Below, piece by piece: positions 1 through 16,885 of a DNA stretch of 28,795 nt. The notes below the pieces were generated by a model. That model saw nothing but the letters and a program-made list of their open reading frames with translations. It was not told the DNA's origin and did no database searches. The position numbers were made by a program, and so were the translations under genes. Every line of letters starts with the position of its first letter. Within the stretch, counting starts at the first letter, position 1. Source of the DNA: Hypsibius dujardini (taxonomy: Eukaryota > Tardigrada > Eutardigrada > Parachela > Hypsibiidae); contig LRSR01002979.1 in NCBI GenBank assembly GCA_001579985.1, forward strand, positions 1 to 28,795, given 5' to 3'.

Positions 1-6609
<6,609 letters not shown>

Positions 6610-6641
6610 GGTTTTCGCCGACCGGTGGAGCGGCTGATCTC

Positions 6642-6680
6642 TCAGGCGCAGTGTGCCGCGGCGATGCCAGATTCGCTCAT
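6642..6680 (-). promoter_or_regulatory. Upstream ORF in the PKN leader (12 codons)
   Basis: The exon holding the PKN start appears to begin at 6686, after a pyrimidine-rich acceptor ending CCTCCAG. Six bases in, an ATG opens a 12-codon frame that ends in TGA, 32 bases before the PKN ATG at 6609. If the transcript is spliced this way, ribosomes meet this short frame first. That would be a common way of reducing translation of the main frame. The reading is direct; the regulatory role is inferred. Confidence 0.45.
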
Positions 6681-6686
6681 AACAAC

Positions 6687-9204
6687 CTGGAGGATAAAAG
6701 AGCAGAAGAAGAAAAGTACAGTTGCATATAGATCAGCAAGACAGATTATCTCAATCATTCACCAAGCCGATTCATAGACACATACACAGACAATCAAATT
6801 AACAGATCAACAGACAAAATGGAATTGCCGAGACAGACACAGGCAGATAGACAGACATGATGTACACACAGACAAACCAACAGTCTAAGCCGTATATGAT
6901 TTGACAAAGCCTGATAAAAGCAAGCATTTGTATTTACTTTGCGCCGGCAGACAAAAGTTATATGCGCACTTTGCTCACTAGATTACAAAGGACCCCTGGC
7001 CGATAGTGCGAAAGAAGGGTCGGAAGTTGCAGCTGCGGCTAGCTGAAGAGACTGCCAACCGGCGGGGATAGTGAAAATGAGATTATGCAGCCCACCCCGT
7101 AAGCGCATGCAAAATTATCGCAACTAGCTCATGTTATACTGCTAAAAGATTCTGGCGACGACGACGATGAGATTTTAAAGTCTCAAGAGAGTGGGAACGT
7201 GCTGTGGCAAGCGATGAAGTGTCCTGCGGGCTTGTTATCTGCGCCTTAACTCGGTTGTGGGAGAATGAAAACTCTTTTTATGAGAAATAACAAACGGAAA
7301 TGAGGGGAATAGGCAATTACACGAAACGGGAACCGGAAATTAAAAGCTTCACGGACGTTTCCCAGTGCAAGGGAATACTGAAGCTCAAATAGAACACACG
7401 AACGACCAAATCAATAAATCAATGCACAGGTAAAACAAAATCAAGAGTTAAGAGTTCCGTATTCACAACCAATCGGTGAAATTCTAAAAGATCGATTACG
7501 AGCACTGAATCAGGTAAATTACAAAAACGAGCCGTGACGACAATACTACAAGAGTGATGGATCACACAAGTTAATCAACCGATCGATCGACCGTTCTCGC
7601 TCACACCAGTAAAGGGGCAATTCACGTCTTAAGATTAGTTCAAATGAAGAGCAGAAAAAATAGCAAAACCAACACACTTTCTTAACTGATTAAACCAATT
7701 CATGCGAAAGTAAAGATTTCGGTTTAATATGATAAATACTTATCTATACGACACTTATACAGTATCAAGAGCATCCATAAAGTACTTAAAAAAATTAACA
7801 CAACACTCATCATCGCAATCAGCCAATCAATAACACGCTACGGAAGTGAATTCATCAAGATGACATATCTCAATCATCCAATCAACCGAAGGCTCACAAA
7901 GCGCACTACACATAAAAAGCCAATACATTCAATAATCCATCAATCACCGGCCAAAACGAATTATCAACAAGAAGAACCCCTTTCACAAACTATTTTGGAG
8001 AGAGACCATGTAGATGCGTCATCAACACTATTTTGGAACCATAAAAAATGTGCAATTACCTTCTCGCAGTTCGCGCTAATCTCAACACATGCTCCAAAAG
8101 GAATCAAGATAACAACACGTAACTCCTCCTGATTACAACTAAAAGTCTCGTCGATGTCACAGTCACAAACATCAAACTCATCACACAACTTACATTAGTG
8201 AAAATTATCCAGACGCACGATTGGAAAACACACGGCAACCGCCAGCCACATCCGGTGTCTGTCGTGACTGCAGCAGTCCTTGATTAGCTACGAGGCATGG
8301 GCCAAAACGACGGCCTTGATTTCCACCAGCGAGAGCAGAGTGCGTGCACACACTGCACACACACACACACACAACAGCGAAAAAAGTGATCTCCGACAAA
8401 GTCACCAAACTGTATCCAACAACTGTGTGAGCCGAGAGTGCCGACGACTCTCTTGAGATCCGGCGATGACAGCGGAGTGCTGCGAAAAAAAAGTTAAAAA
8501 TTATTTTTTATGACTCACGATCATCACACAGATCACACACACCACACACGCACAGCGGCCATGCACGTAACACACGAAATAAAACAAATAAATAAATTCC
8601 TCTTCTCAAGATGATCTATTTCCTCCTCTCTCTCTCTCTCTCTCTCGTAGGACATAAATGACAGCAAGTTTAGTAGTGGGACAAAGGCGGTTTCCTTGAC
8701 GCACCTGTTGCTTGCTCGTCCAACGGTGCAAGTAGAACACTGTGGTACTCGTAGCGTAAAAAGCTAAGATATGGGGAAGGAAAGGCAGAATTTTAGTGGG
8801 ACTCTCGCGATACAAAGTCGACTTTTGCCATTTGGGTGAAAACAAACGCGCGAAACAGCCGTGCACGGAGAGAGGCCGTAATCGCGATGTGGAATGTGTA
8901 TGCGGGAAGCGAAAGAAAAATTGTTTTGCCTGGACAAACAGCCTCACTTGTGACTTGTGGAGGAGAGAGAAAGGGGGAGAGTTGATTTTATGGCGTTAAC
9001 AGTTCGATAGCCGACCCGACGGATCGAAAATTTCACAAATTTTAACTCCAATAGCCAGAATTCCAGTTCCACGAATGGGGTCTCGACGATGTGTATGTGG
9101 AAATGGAATAACCAAAACGTAAACAAACGCAGCACAAGCAAAATCTTTCGCTTGGCAGTACAATTCTTCACTTTAACTAAAAAAAAAGCCACTCCCGGTT
9201 TTAA
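6687..9204. other. PKN 5' non-coding region and head-to-head intergenic gap
   Basis: No coding exon is supported here. On the minus strand a consensus donor, GTAAGT at 8194-8189, suggests a non-coding PKN first exon ending at 8195 and starting somewhere below about 8500. The rest down to 6687 would be a long intron. Simple repeats include an AC run at about 8358-8376 and a CT run at about 8627-8647. PKN (minus) and the prenyl synthase (plus) diverge from this region, so it should contain both promoters. No clear TATA box is assigned. Confidence 0.4.
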
Positions 9205-11431
9205 ATGCCTGAATCTAACTTTCGCGTGGAGAAGTCAGTGATGGAGGACTCAATTCGGAACGGAATGGACGGAGGCGACCGCGATGAAACAAATCGGGTA
9301 AAGAGTTTAGTTGTGTGCTGACGAGCGATGACTTTCAGAATTGCTGCGTAACTCAGGATTATTTAGCATTTTTTTCAGGAATACTAGTTCACAGACTATT
9401 TTTTTTAGATTTTATTAGAACCATACACTTACATCGTCCAAATGCCCGGCAAGCAAATTCGAAGCAAATTGGTCCAGGTAAGACAATCCTTCTTCCTTCT
9501 CTTGAGAGTATTTTCAATATAATGTTCTTTCCCGAGTAGGCATTCAACCTGTGGATGAAAATTCCGGAGGATAAATTGATGATAATTTCGGAAGTCATGC
9601 AAATGCTGCATAACGCCAGTCTGTTGTAAGTTGTTCAGTCGTTTAACTCTTGAGTCTTGACTAACGTGATCTTGCCTTGTCGGTGGATTCTCGATGGCTT
9701 GATTGACTGATTGACTGTTCATGCTATATTGGATTTCTATCTGGGCCACTCAATGGCTTGATTGACTGATCGGCTGTTCATGCTGTGTTGGATTTCTATC
9801 TGGTCCACTCAATGGCTTGATTGACTGATCGGCTGTTTATGCTGTGTTGGATTTCTATCTGGGCCACTCAATGGCTTGATTGACTGATCGGCTGTTTATG
9901 CTGTGTTGGATTTCTATCTGGGCCACTCAAAGGCTTGATTGAGTTATTGGGAGTTATGCGATTAGTTTTTGATCGCTTGATTTACCTCCGTCACTTCCGT
10001 GCTGGATATCTTAATTTAATGGACTAATTAATTGTTTAGTATCATAGAAGCATGAGCTGCAGAATAAACGGTCGGTTTGTATAATTGTTATTCTGCTGCA
10101 GAGTGGATGACATCGAAGACAGTTCTACGTTGCGGCGTGGACTCCCTGGTACGTTGTTGCGACTATGAACACCCGGGTTCTGGCTCCATTCTACATTCTA
10201 CTTTTGTTCACGTCTGATTGGACCTTGCCTTGATGTATAGTCGCTCATCACATATACGGTGTTCCCAGTACGATCAATTCCGCGAACTACGTGTACTTTC
10301 TGGCTCTGGAGAAGATGCTGACATTGGGTCATCCTGAAGCGCCGATGGTTTTTACGCAGCAGCTCCTGGAACTCCACCGTGGTCAAGGGCTGGAGATATA
10401 CTGGAGGGACCACTACCGGTGCCCCACCGAAGAGGAGTACAAGAAGATGGTCATTCAAAGTACAATTGCATTAATTTTTGCTGCTGAGAGTCAAAATGCG
10501 AACAGCAATGTTACTAGTGATAGCGATTATTATGTCCCTTTTGGTCCACAGAAACTGGAGGATTGTTCATGCTGGCGATCCGTCTGATGCAGCTCTTTTC
10601 GACGTGCAAAGCTGACTTCCGACCACTGACGGAAATTTTGGGCTTGATGTTCCAGATACGGGATGATTATTGCAATCTGGTGGATGCAGATGTAAGTTGT
10701 TACTGTTACTCAAGACTCGAGGAAGGACACGTTTGCTGACCCTGTCTTGTTTCCAGTATGCGGACAGTAAAAGTTATTGTGAAGACCTCACAGAAGGAAA
10801 GTTCTCCTTTCCTATCATTCATGGCATCCGGAGTGAATATCCTGCTTCGAGTATATCTAGTGAGTCTTTACCAGAGTGTCGTTGCCAGCAATCTCAGTGA
10901 TTTCTTGCGAATCGTAAATCCGCACCCTGTTTTTCTAACAAACGAACCAGCACGAGAGATTTTTCCAGGTCTTCTGTGATTTTTCAGATGTTGTCCGCCA
11001 AAGAACGGAGGATGTCAATGTGAAAAAGTACTGCGTCGATTGTCTGACGAAGCTGGGATCGTTGGAGTACACGAAGACTTATCTGAAGGAGCTCGACAAT
11101 AGGTACGGTGAAAGTCCTGAGATTCGAACGACGTCACATTGTCGTTTCTACTTTGCTGTCTCAATCTCCAAAGTAGTAACGGCCGGCTCCGAGCAAACGG
11201 TTCGATAGAAATAAACTCACGCGACCGTTCGAATCTCAGGACTTTCACTGTACGGCAAACTTCAAGCCACTAACATGAGAGGGATTGTTTCGGGAAATTG
11301 ATTTGAGTCTTGCATTATCATTTGGCAGAGCTAGAGGACTCATCGCTGATTTGGGTGGAAATGACGTCCTTCTGAAATTTCTGGACGACACGTACGTCGT
11401 TAAATCTGTCATTAGTGACGCGCCGAAGTGA
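9205..11431 (+). CDS. GGPS1: Geranylgeranyl diphosphate synthase (GGPPS), 9 exons
   Basis: This enzyme condenses farnesyl and isopentenyl diphosphate to C20 geranylgeranyl diphosphate, the donor for Rho/Rab prenylation. The model is 321 aa; human is 300. Exons: 9205-9297, 9409-9477, 9540-9625, 10102-10148, 10241-10459, 10552-10691, 10757-10850, 10988-11102, 11329-11431. The first aspartate-rich motif DDIED is at residues 85-89 (HNASLLVDDIED). The second, RDDYCN, is near 208-213. Other family stretches are [20 protein letters not shown]-like, [31 protein letters not shown], and [14 protein letters not shown]. An in-frame ATG at 9241 has a better context (G at -3, G at +4) and matches the human start more closely; it would give 309 aa. 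All splice phases agree. Oddity: intron 8 begins inside an inverted-repeat element. Confidence 0.93.
9694..9945. repeat. Minisatellite, 59-bp unit, about 4.3 copies, in GGPPS intron 3
   Basis: The phrase ATGGCTTGATTGACTGAT recurs at 9694, 9753, 9812 and 9871. A diverged start follows at 9930, giving an exact 59-bp period. Copies 2-4 are almost identical. It fills the first half of the 476-bp intron 9626-10101. Nothing else is seen in that intron. Confidence 0.92.
11104..11252. mobile_element. 149-bp MITE-like element at the GGPPS intron 8 donor
   Basis: Positions 11104-11130 and 11226-11252 are 27-base inverted repeats with one mismatch (TACGGTGAAAGTCC on the left, TACAGTGAAAGTCC on the complement of the right). 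TA at both ends fits a Tc1/mariner-like target. The hexamer GTACGG occurs at both junctions (11103-11108 and 11250-11255). The left copy is the splice donor of exon 8. The element has no coding capacity. Confidence 0.8.
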
Positions 11432-11830
11432 AGATCTCTGCATCTCCAAGTCCTGCTTGATCCAGTTGATCCATTTGATCCAGTTGATTGATCCAGTTGA
11501 TTGATTGAGTTGATTGATTGAGCTTGATCCAGTTGATTGGCACCTGTGATGATTATAATGCTGCTCCATCGTTATGCGTTTCAGATTTTGGTAGAAGTTG
11601 CTTGTTTTTCTTCCTTTTGTACCGTATTACCACGGTGATTGAGGTATGACTGACCGGCATTGAGTGTTCATTGACTCATTGACCACTGGTCAAAGATTCA
11701 AGACAGTCAACTTGTATTGCGACCAGTGCTCTTTACTACGTGTACTTTAACAAAACATCGATGGTGATACATAACAATACTGATTTTATTTTTATTTTTG
11801 TTTTAATAAATTTCTCTTGAATGAAAGTTT
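11432..11830 (+). other. GGPPS 3' UTR with GATT/GATCCA simple repeat and AATAAA signal
   Basis: After the stop at 11429-11431 there is a tract of TTGATCCAG and TTGATTGA units at about 11456-11540. A canonical AATAAA at 11805-11810 is the likely polyadenylation signal of the GGPPS transcript. Confidence 0.65.
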
Positions 11831-11889
11831 AGATTAGGAACGGAGAGTCGAGTTTGCACCACACTGTCTCGATGAATCGAGATGAATCG

Positions 11890-12291
11890 AATGAAATCAC
11901 GTGATCCTTGAAATTCAAATCGATGCTGCAGTGGACTCAACCAATAGGAAGTACAGCGAAGGCGGTACGCTCGATCTTATTGGCAGCAGCTGGACGGAGT
12001 AGGCGGGGCTTTTTCCGCGTGCCAACAGCTGAGACAGAAACAGAGAGGAGGGAGGGGCTGCTGCGTGCCTGCAGAGCGACATGAGCCGGTCCTTTTACAG
12101 CCCACACATTTCGACACAGACAGCGGTTCTGCAGTACTGTAGTGTACGTCTATCATTCCGTTCGGGTAGAAAAACGCAGAAAAATCGAGAGTTCTGACCG
12201 TCAAGAACTCCACAAAAATCATCCCAAAAACCACCGGAGGTCATCTTTTGACGGAATTTTATCCATCTCTTAACCACCAACCGCATCGAAA
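11890..12291 (+). promoter_or_regulatory. Probable eEF2 promoter and 5' UTR
   Basis: The stretch upstream of the eEF2 ATG holds a palindromic E-box TCACGTGA (core CACGTG 11898-11903). A CCAAT box lies at 11941-11945 and an inverted one (ATTGG) at 11979-11983. No TATA box is evident. The sequences are direct observations. Their use as a promoter is inferred from position and from how often highly expressed housekeeping genes carry such elements. The transcription start is not fixed. Confidence 0.45.
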
Positions 12292-15200
12292 ATGGTAAGT
12301 GTTCGCTTCCGATGAGCAAACATGACATATTTCCCAGCGGGTTCCTGAAGGTCGTTCGGGTTCTTCGCCAAGTTTGTGCCGTAAAATTAACTTTAACCCG
12401 TTTTTCCTAAACTTTTCCGAAAATATAAAAGCCTCTTTTCATGGCGTGAAGTGGGATAGGATCTCAGTTGCCGAACTTCCTTTCTAAATAAACTAAAAAC
12501 GATTATATTAATTTTATAGACTGTAAATTTGATTCCTCCCCTTAAAAATGACATTTTTCTTCATTTAAGCTCTGTCGGTGTTTTTTATGCCAGCATAATT
12601 TTGTTACAATTTCACGTCGTTCCATAAAAAAGGATTTTCTGTGCGAAAACGTCTGACGAGTCACCCAGACGTGTCGCAATCAGTGGGCCTTGATCGAACG
12701 TGGCAAGAACCATTTTGACTGGGCCTGGGTCTGGGCTTGCGGCACGTGGCAAATACCATGTCATGGGCAACCCATTGACTCATTCATGGGGAAACAGGCT
12801 GTTGAATAATATCAACTTCCTGTCCTCGATACTTGATAAAAATAAAATAGACTAAAAGATGATGTCATTGTGTTTTTGATGAGCATGATGGAAAAAATGG
12901 GATATATTCCAACTCATTGCCAAATTTTGCCACTTGCAGGTGAACTTCACGATCGACGAGGTACGCGCCATGATGGAGAAGAAGACCAACATCCGCAACA
13001 TGTCCGTCATCGCCCACGTCGACCACGGAAAGTCGACTCTGACCGACTCCCTGGTACGTCTACAACGAAAATAGCTCGTGCCTGCTTTTTAGCCGTTTCT
13101 GACTTAATTTTTTTTCTTTGCCCCTGGATAGGTATCGAAAGCCGGTATCATCGCCCAGTCGAAGGCCGGTGAGATGCGTTTCACCGACACCCGCAAGGAC
13201 GAACAGGAGCGTTGTATCACCATCAAGTCAACGTACGTTAAACTTTTGTTTTGTTTCGACTATAGGACTTTCCGTTGATCTATTGCTGACAAAACGCTGT
13301 TGTTTACTGCAGGGCCATCTCCATGTTCTTCGAGCTGAGCGAAGCTGATGCCCAATTGGTGAAGGGAGCCGACCAGATTGATTCCACCAAGACCCGTGGT
13401 TTCTTGATCAACTTGATCGACTCGCCCGGTCATGTCGATTTCTCCAGTGAAGTCACGGCTGCTCTCCGTGTCACTGACGGTGCTTTGGTGGTCGTTGATG
13501 CCGTCAGCGGTAAGTTCCCGTTGTATGTATATCCGTTAAAAAGATTGATAGATTGATTTGCTTTTACGTTCGGAACTGCTTTCCCATCGATAGCTTAGTT
13601 TCTTTGAGCCTTGATTGATTGAATGACTCCAGAGTCACCGCTGAGAAGCGTCCATTGTCGCAGTGGTGCTAAGGATGTCAGAGAATAAGTTCTTTTTGGA
13701 TATGCTTTTGAACACCGTTCTATCGCCGTTCGAGACACCTTCCTCTAAGACAGTTTATAGCTTTAGTCTATCGATTGCTTCTTTTATGGGTTGGATTCTC
13801 GCACAGTATAATATAAAGGTCTGCTGTTTCCACGTAGCTCTAGTGGATCCTTTTTAATTGACATTAGTTTCCTCTAGGTGTCTGTGTGCAAACCGAGACT
13901 GTGCTCCGGCAAGCCATCGCCGAGCGCATCAAGCCCATCCTCTTCATGAACAAGATGGATCGCGCCCTCCTCGAACTGCAACTCCAACAGGAGGATCTTT
14001 ACCAGACCTTTGCCCGTATCGCAGAGTCCATCAACGTCATCATCGCCACCTACTCTGACGAGAGCGGTCCCATGGGTGACATCAAGATTGACCCCTCCAA
14101 GGGTAACTGCGGCTTTGGCAGCGGTCTCCACGGCTGGGCCTTCACCCTCAAGCAGTTCGCTGAGATGTACTCTGCCAAGTTCAAGATTGACCTGGAGAAG
14201 CTGATGCGTCGTCTGTGGGGTGAGAGCTTCTTCAATCCCGTCACCAAGAAGTGGGCAAATAGCCGCGAGACGCCTGAGCATCAGCGCGCCTTCAACATGT
14301 TCGTCCTCGACCCGCTCTACAAGATCTTTGACGCTGTCATGAAGTTTGACAAGGAAGCCACCGCGAAGTTGCTGGAGAAGCTCAACATCGAATTGAAAGG
14401 AGAGGACAAGGAGAAGGTAAGAGCCGTTTTGTTCAATGCATTGCGATTGAAGTTTCTTTTTGGTGCCTTATTTTGATTCCATATACATGTGTCCATTTTC
14501 TTTGTAGGAGGGCAAGCATTTGTTGCGCGTCATTCTTCAGAAGTGGCTGCCCGCCGGTGAGGTGCTTTTCCAGATGATCACCATCCATCTGCCGTCGCCC
14601 GCGACTGCCCAAAAGTACCGGATGGAGCTGCTGTACGAGGGACCGATGGACGACGAGGCTGCAGTGGCCATCAAGGCATGCGACCCCAAGGGTCCGCTGA
14701 TGATGTACATCAGTAAGATGGTACCGACGACGGACAAGGGTCGCTTCTACGCTTTCGGTCGCGTCTTCTCTGGTGTATGCGCCACCGGCCAGAAGGTCCG
14801 CATCATGGGCCCCAACTACGTGCCCGGCAAGAAGGACGACTTGTACGAGAAGAGCATCCAGCGGACGGTGCTGATGATGGGTCGCAACACGGAAGCCATC
14901 GAGGATGTGCCGTGCGGTAACATTTGCGGTTTGGTAGGCGTGGATCAGTTTTTGGTCAAGACCGGCACCATCACCACTTTCAAAGATGCTCACAACTTGA
15001 AGGTCATGAAATTCAGGTAAAAACTTCCTTGCAGCGGCGGTGCTGTTATTGTCATGTCGTTTTGTTATTGATTGCTCTAACTGGTTGATTAGTTGATAAC
15101 TTTATACACTTTGACCAACCACGTTGAGCCCTGTTAAATGGATTGGGGGTGATATGGAGGTGTTTTTTCTGTTTATGGGTGTGATTTTTGCTTCAGATTT

Positions 15201-16543
15201 TCAATGATTGTTTTGCTTTGTTTCAGTGTTTCGCCCGTCGTGAGAGTCGCTGTCGAGCCCAAGAACCCCGCCGATTTGCCCAAGCTGGTGGAAGGCCTCA
15301 AACGCCTCGCAAAGTCCGATCCCATGGTGCAAATTATCATCGAAGAGAGTGGTGAGCACATTATCGCCGGAGCCGGTGAGCTGCATTTGGAGATTTGCTT
15401 AAAGGATCTCGAGGAGGACCACGCCTGCATCCCCATCAAGACATCTGACCCGGTGGTGTCGTACCGTGAGACTGTCTCAGAAGCGTCCTCTGAGATTTGC
15501 CTGAGCAAGTCGCCCAACAAGCACAACCGTCTCTACATGTCAGCGGTGCCCATGCCCGACGGTCTGGCCGAGGACATTGATAGCGGTGAGATCACCGCCA
15601 AGCAGGAGTTCAAGGCTCGCGGTCGCGTGCTCGCTGACAAGTACGGCTGGGACGTTGGTGAGGCCCGTAAGATTTGGTGCTTCGGCCCGGACACGACCGG
15701 ACCCAATGTGCTGATGGACGTCACTAAGGGAGTCCAGTATCTGAATGAAATCAGGGATTCCGTTATTGCTGGTTTCCAGGTATGTGTCGCGCGCTTCGCT
15801 AGTAGTGATTTATCTTCCTCTGGTCATGGAGTATATGATGAATAACAGATCTGGAATCTGAGCTTTGAAAGCCTTGTTGACCCAACCACCAAGATCTGAT
15901 ACTTCATGGCCATTGGGATTGAATTTACTTTTTTTTAGAACATCTTGGCTGAACTGAATGACTTTTTACTGGTATTGCTTTTTTGGCCAGTTGTTTAATG
16001 CGCTTATCTCTGTTCCAGTGGTCAACAAAGGAGGGTGTCCTCTGCGAGGAGAATTGTCGCGGCGTCCGCTTCAACGTCCACGACGTGACTCTCCACGCCG
16101 ACGCTATCCATCGCGGCGGTGGCCAAATCATCCCTACCGCGCGTCGCTGCTTGTATGCTTGCGTCCTGACTGCCGCTCCCCGTCTCCTCGAGCCTGTCTA
16201 CCTGGTGGAAATTCAGTGCCCCGAGGCCGCTGTCGGCGGCATCTACGGTGTCCTCAATCGTCGTCGCGGGCACGTCATCGAGGAGAACCAGGTGGTCGGT
16301 ACACCCATGTTTGTGGTCAAGGCGTATTTGCCTGTCAACGAGTCTTTCGGTTTCACTGCCGATTTGCGCTCCAACACTGGTGGACAAGCCTTCCCGCAGT
16401 GCATCTTTGACCACTGGCAGATTCTCCCCGGCGATCCCTTTGACCCCAAGACCAAGCCGGCCGAGGTGGTGGCCACCACTCGTAAACGAAAGGGACTCAA
16501 GGAGGGTATTCCAGAGCTTAGCAACTACCTGGACAAGCTCTGA
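12292..16543 (+). CDS. EEF2: Translation elongation factor 2 (eEF2), 8 coding exons, complete
   Basis: This GTPase moves the ribosome along mRNA after peptide transfer, in the cytosol. The model is 846 aa (human 858). Exons: 12292-12294, 12940-13053, 13132-13232, 13313-13509, 13878-14416, 14508-15016, 15227-15779, 16019-16543. The first coding exon is the ATG alone. The G domain shows AHVDHGKST (G1), the [12 protein letters not shown] segment with the eEF2-kinase threonine near residue 57, the switch II segment DSPGHVDF, and NKMD. Domain II begins after about residue 350 ([14 protein letters not shown]). The C-terminal part has the diphthamide loop [12 protein letters not shown], whose modified His is residue 703, and ends LDKL. 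The coding exons are more GC-rich at third positions than neighbouring genes, as expected for high expression. There is no internal break. The small length difference from human lies mainly in the region around residues 230-300. Confidence 0.98.
12295..12939 (+). other. eEF2 intron 1 (645 bp)
   Basis: This intron follows the ATG-only coding exon. It is AT-rich and ends in a good acceptor (CCACTTGCAG). No repeat, exon or convincing RNA gene was found in it. Confidence 0.7.
13621..13755 (+). ncRNA. Candidate H/ACA snoRNA in eEF2 intron 4
   Basis: A hairpin has lower stem TGAC/GTCA (13624-13627 with 13677-13680) and upper stem CACCGCTG/CAGTGGTG with one G-U pair. AGAATA (13682-13687) follows and fits the H box ANANNA 13 bases after the upper stem. 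A second, weaker hairpin (TTGAAC/GTTCGA, outer CTT..GGA/TCC..AAG) is followed 16 bases later by ACA (13750-13752). Size and spacing fit H/ACA RNAs. The second hairpin is weak and no target was sought. Confidence 0.35.
15825..15908 (+). ncRNA. Box C/D snoRNA in eEF2 intron 7
   Basis: A 9-bp terminal stem, CATGGAGTA (15825-15833) with TACTTCATG (15900-15908), contains one G-U pair. Box C is ATGATGA (15835-15841), D' is CTGA (15858-15861), a C'-like TTGTTGA lies at 15874-15880, and box D is CTGA (15896-15899). The RNA is 84 nt and ends 110 bases before the acceptor. Such RNAs are released from introns of translation genes and guide 2'-O-methylation. The 11 bases before box D (ACCACCAAGAT), extended into the box, are complementary to the large-subunit rRNA segment CAGATCTTGGTGGT as I remember it. 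The boxes and stem are seen directly; the target is recalled knowledge. Confidence 0.8.
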
Positions 16544-16885
16544 GGTGGGCAAGTGTCTGTGTGTGTGGGCGCTTTTGGCATGGAACAACGTTATATATGC
16601 CGATATGTTCATCTTAGCGTCGCTTTTCTGGTTTTCTTTTTGGGGATACGAGGATGTCTTTTTCCCGATACCCCACTTTGAGGGTCTTCTTTCAAGGCTC
16701 TTTTTTGTGCTTCGCAGTTGTCGCGGATACGGAAAACTTAAACATTTTATAATTATTCTGTCATTATTTCCTCTTCGCTTACGCCCGTTTTGATTGCCCT
16801 ACTTATTATTCATTCTTTCTCTCGCTTGAAAAAAAAACGAAAATTCATACGTTCTCTGTGACTGGTTATTGTGTGTGTGTTGAGA
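16544..16885 (+). other. eEF2 3' UTR and short gap to the polycystin gene
   Basis: Only 342 bases separate the eEF2 stop from the next ATG. No AATAAA is present. A pyrimidine-rich stretch lies near 16800-16828, and a GT-rich run ending in AG (16883-16884) directly precedes the downstream ATG. Any 3' UTR, terminator and promoter would have to share this space. Confidence 0.6.

Noticed and set aside
11103-11208. Reading GGPPS exon 8 through the MITE as the normal protein end
   Set aside because: Splicing at 11102 to 11329 restores a family-typical C-terminus of 35 codons and the total length divides by three. The read-through is at most a minor isoform.
12870-12960. C/D snoRNA in eEF2 intron 1 (TTGATGA near 12876)
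   Set aside because: Box C has the wrong first base, and no matching D box or closing stem was found.
13874-16612. Long minus-strand frames (135-196 codons) opposite eEF2 exons
   Set aside because: They are antisense shadows of GC-rich eEF2 coding sequence. No motif or splice structure supports them.
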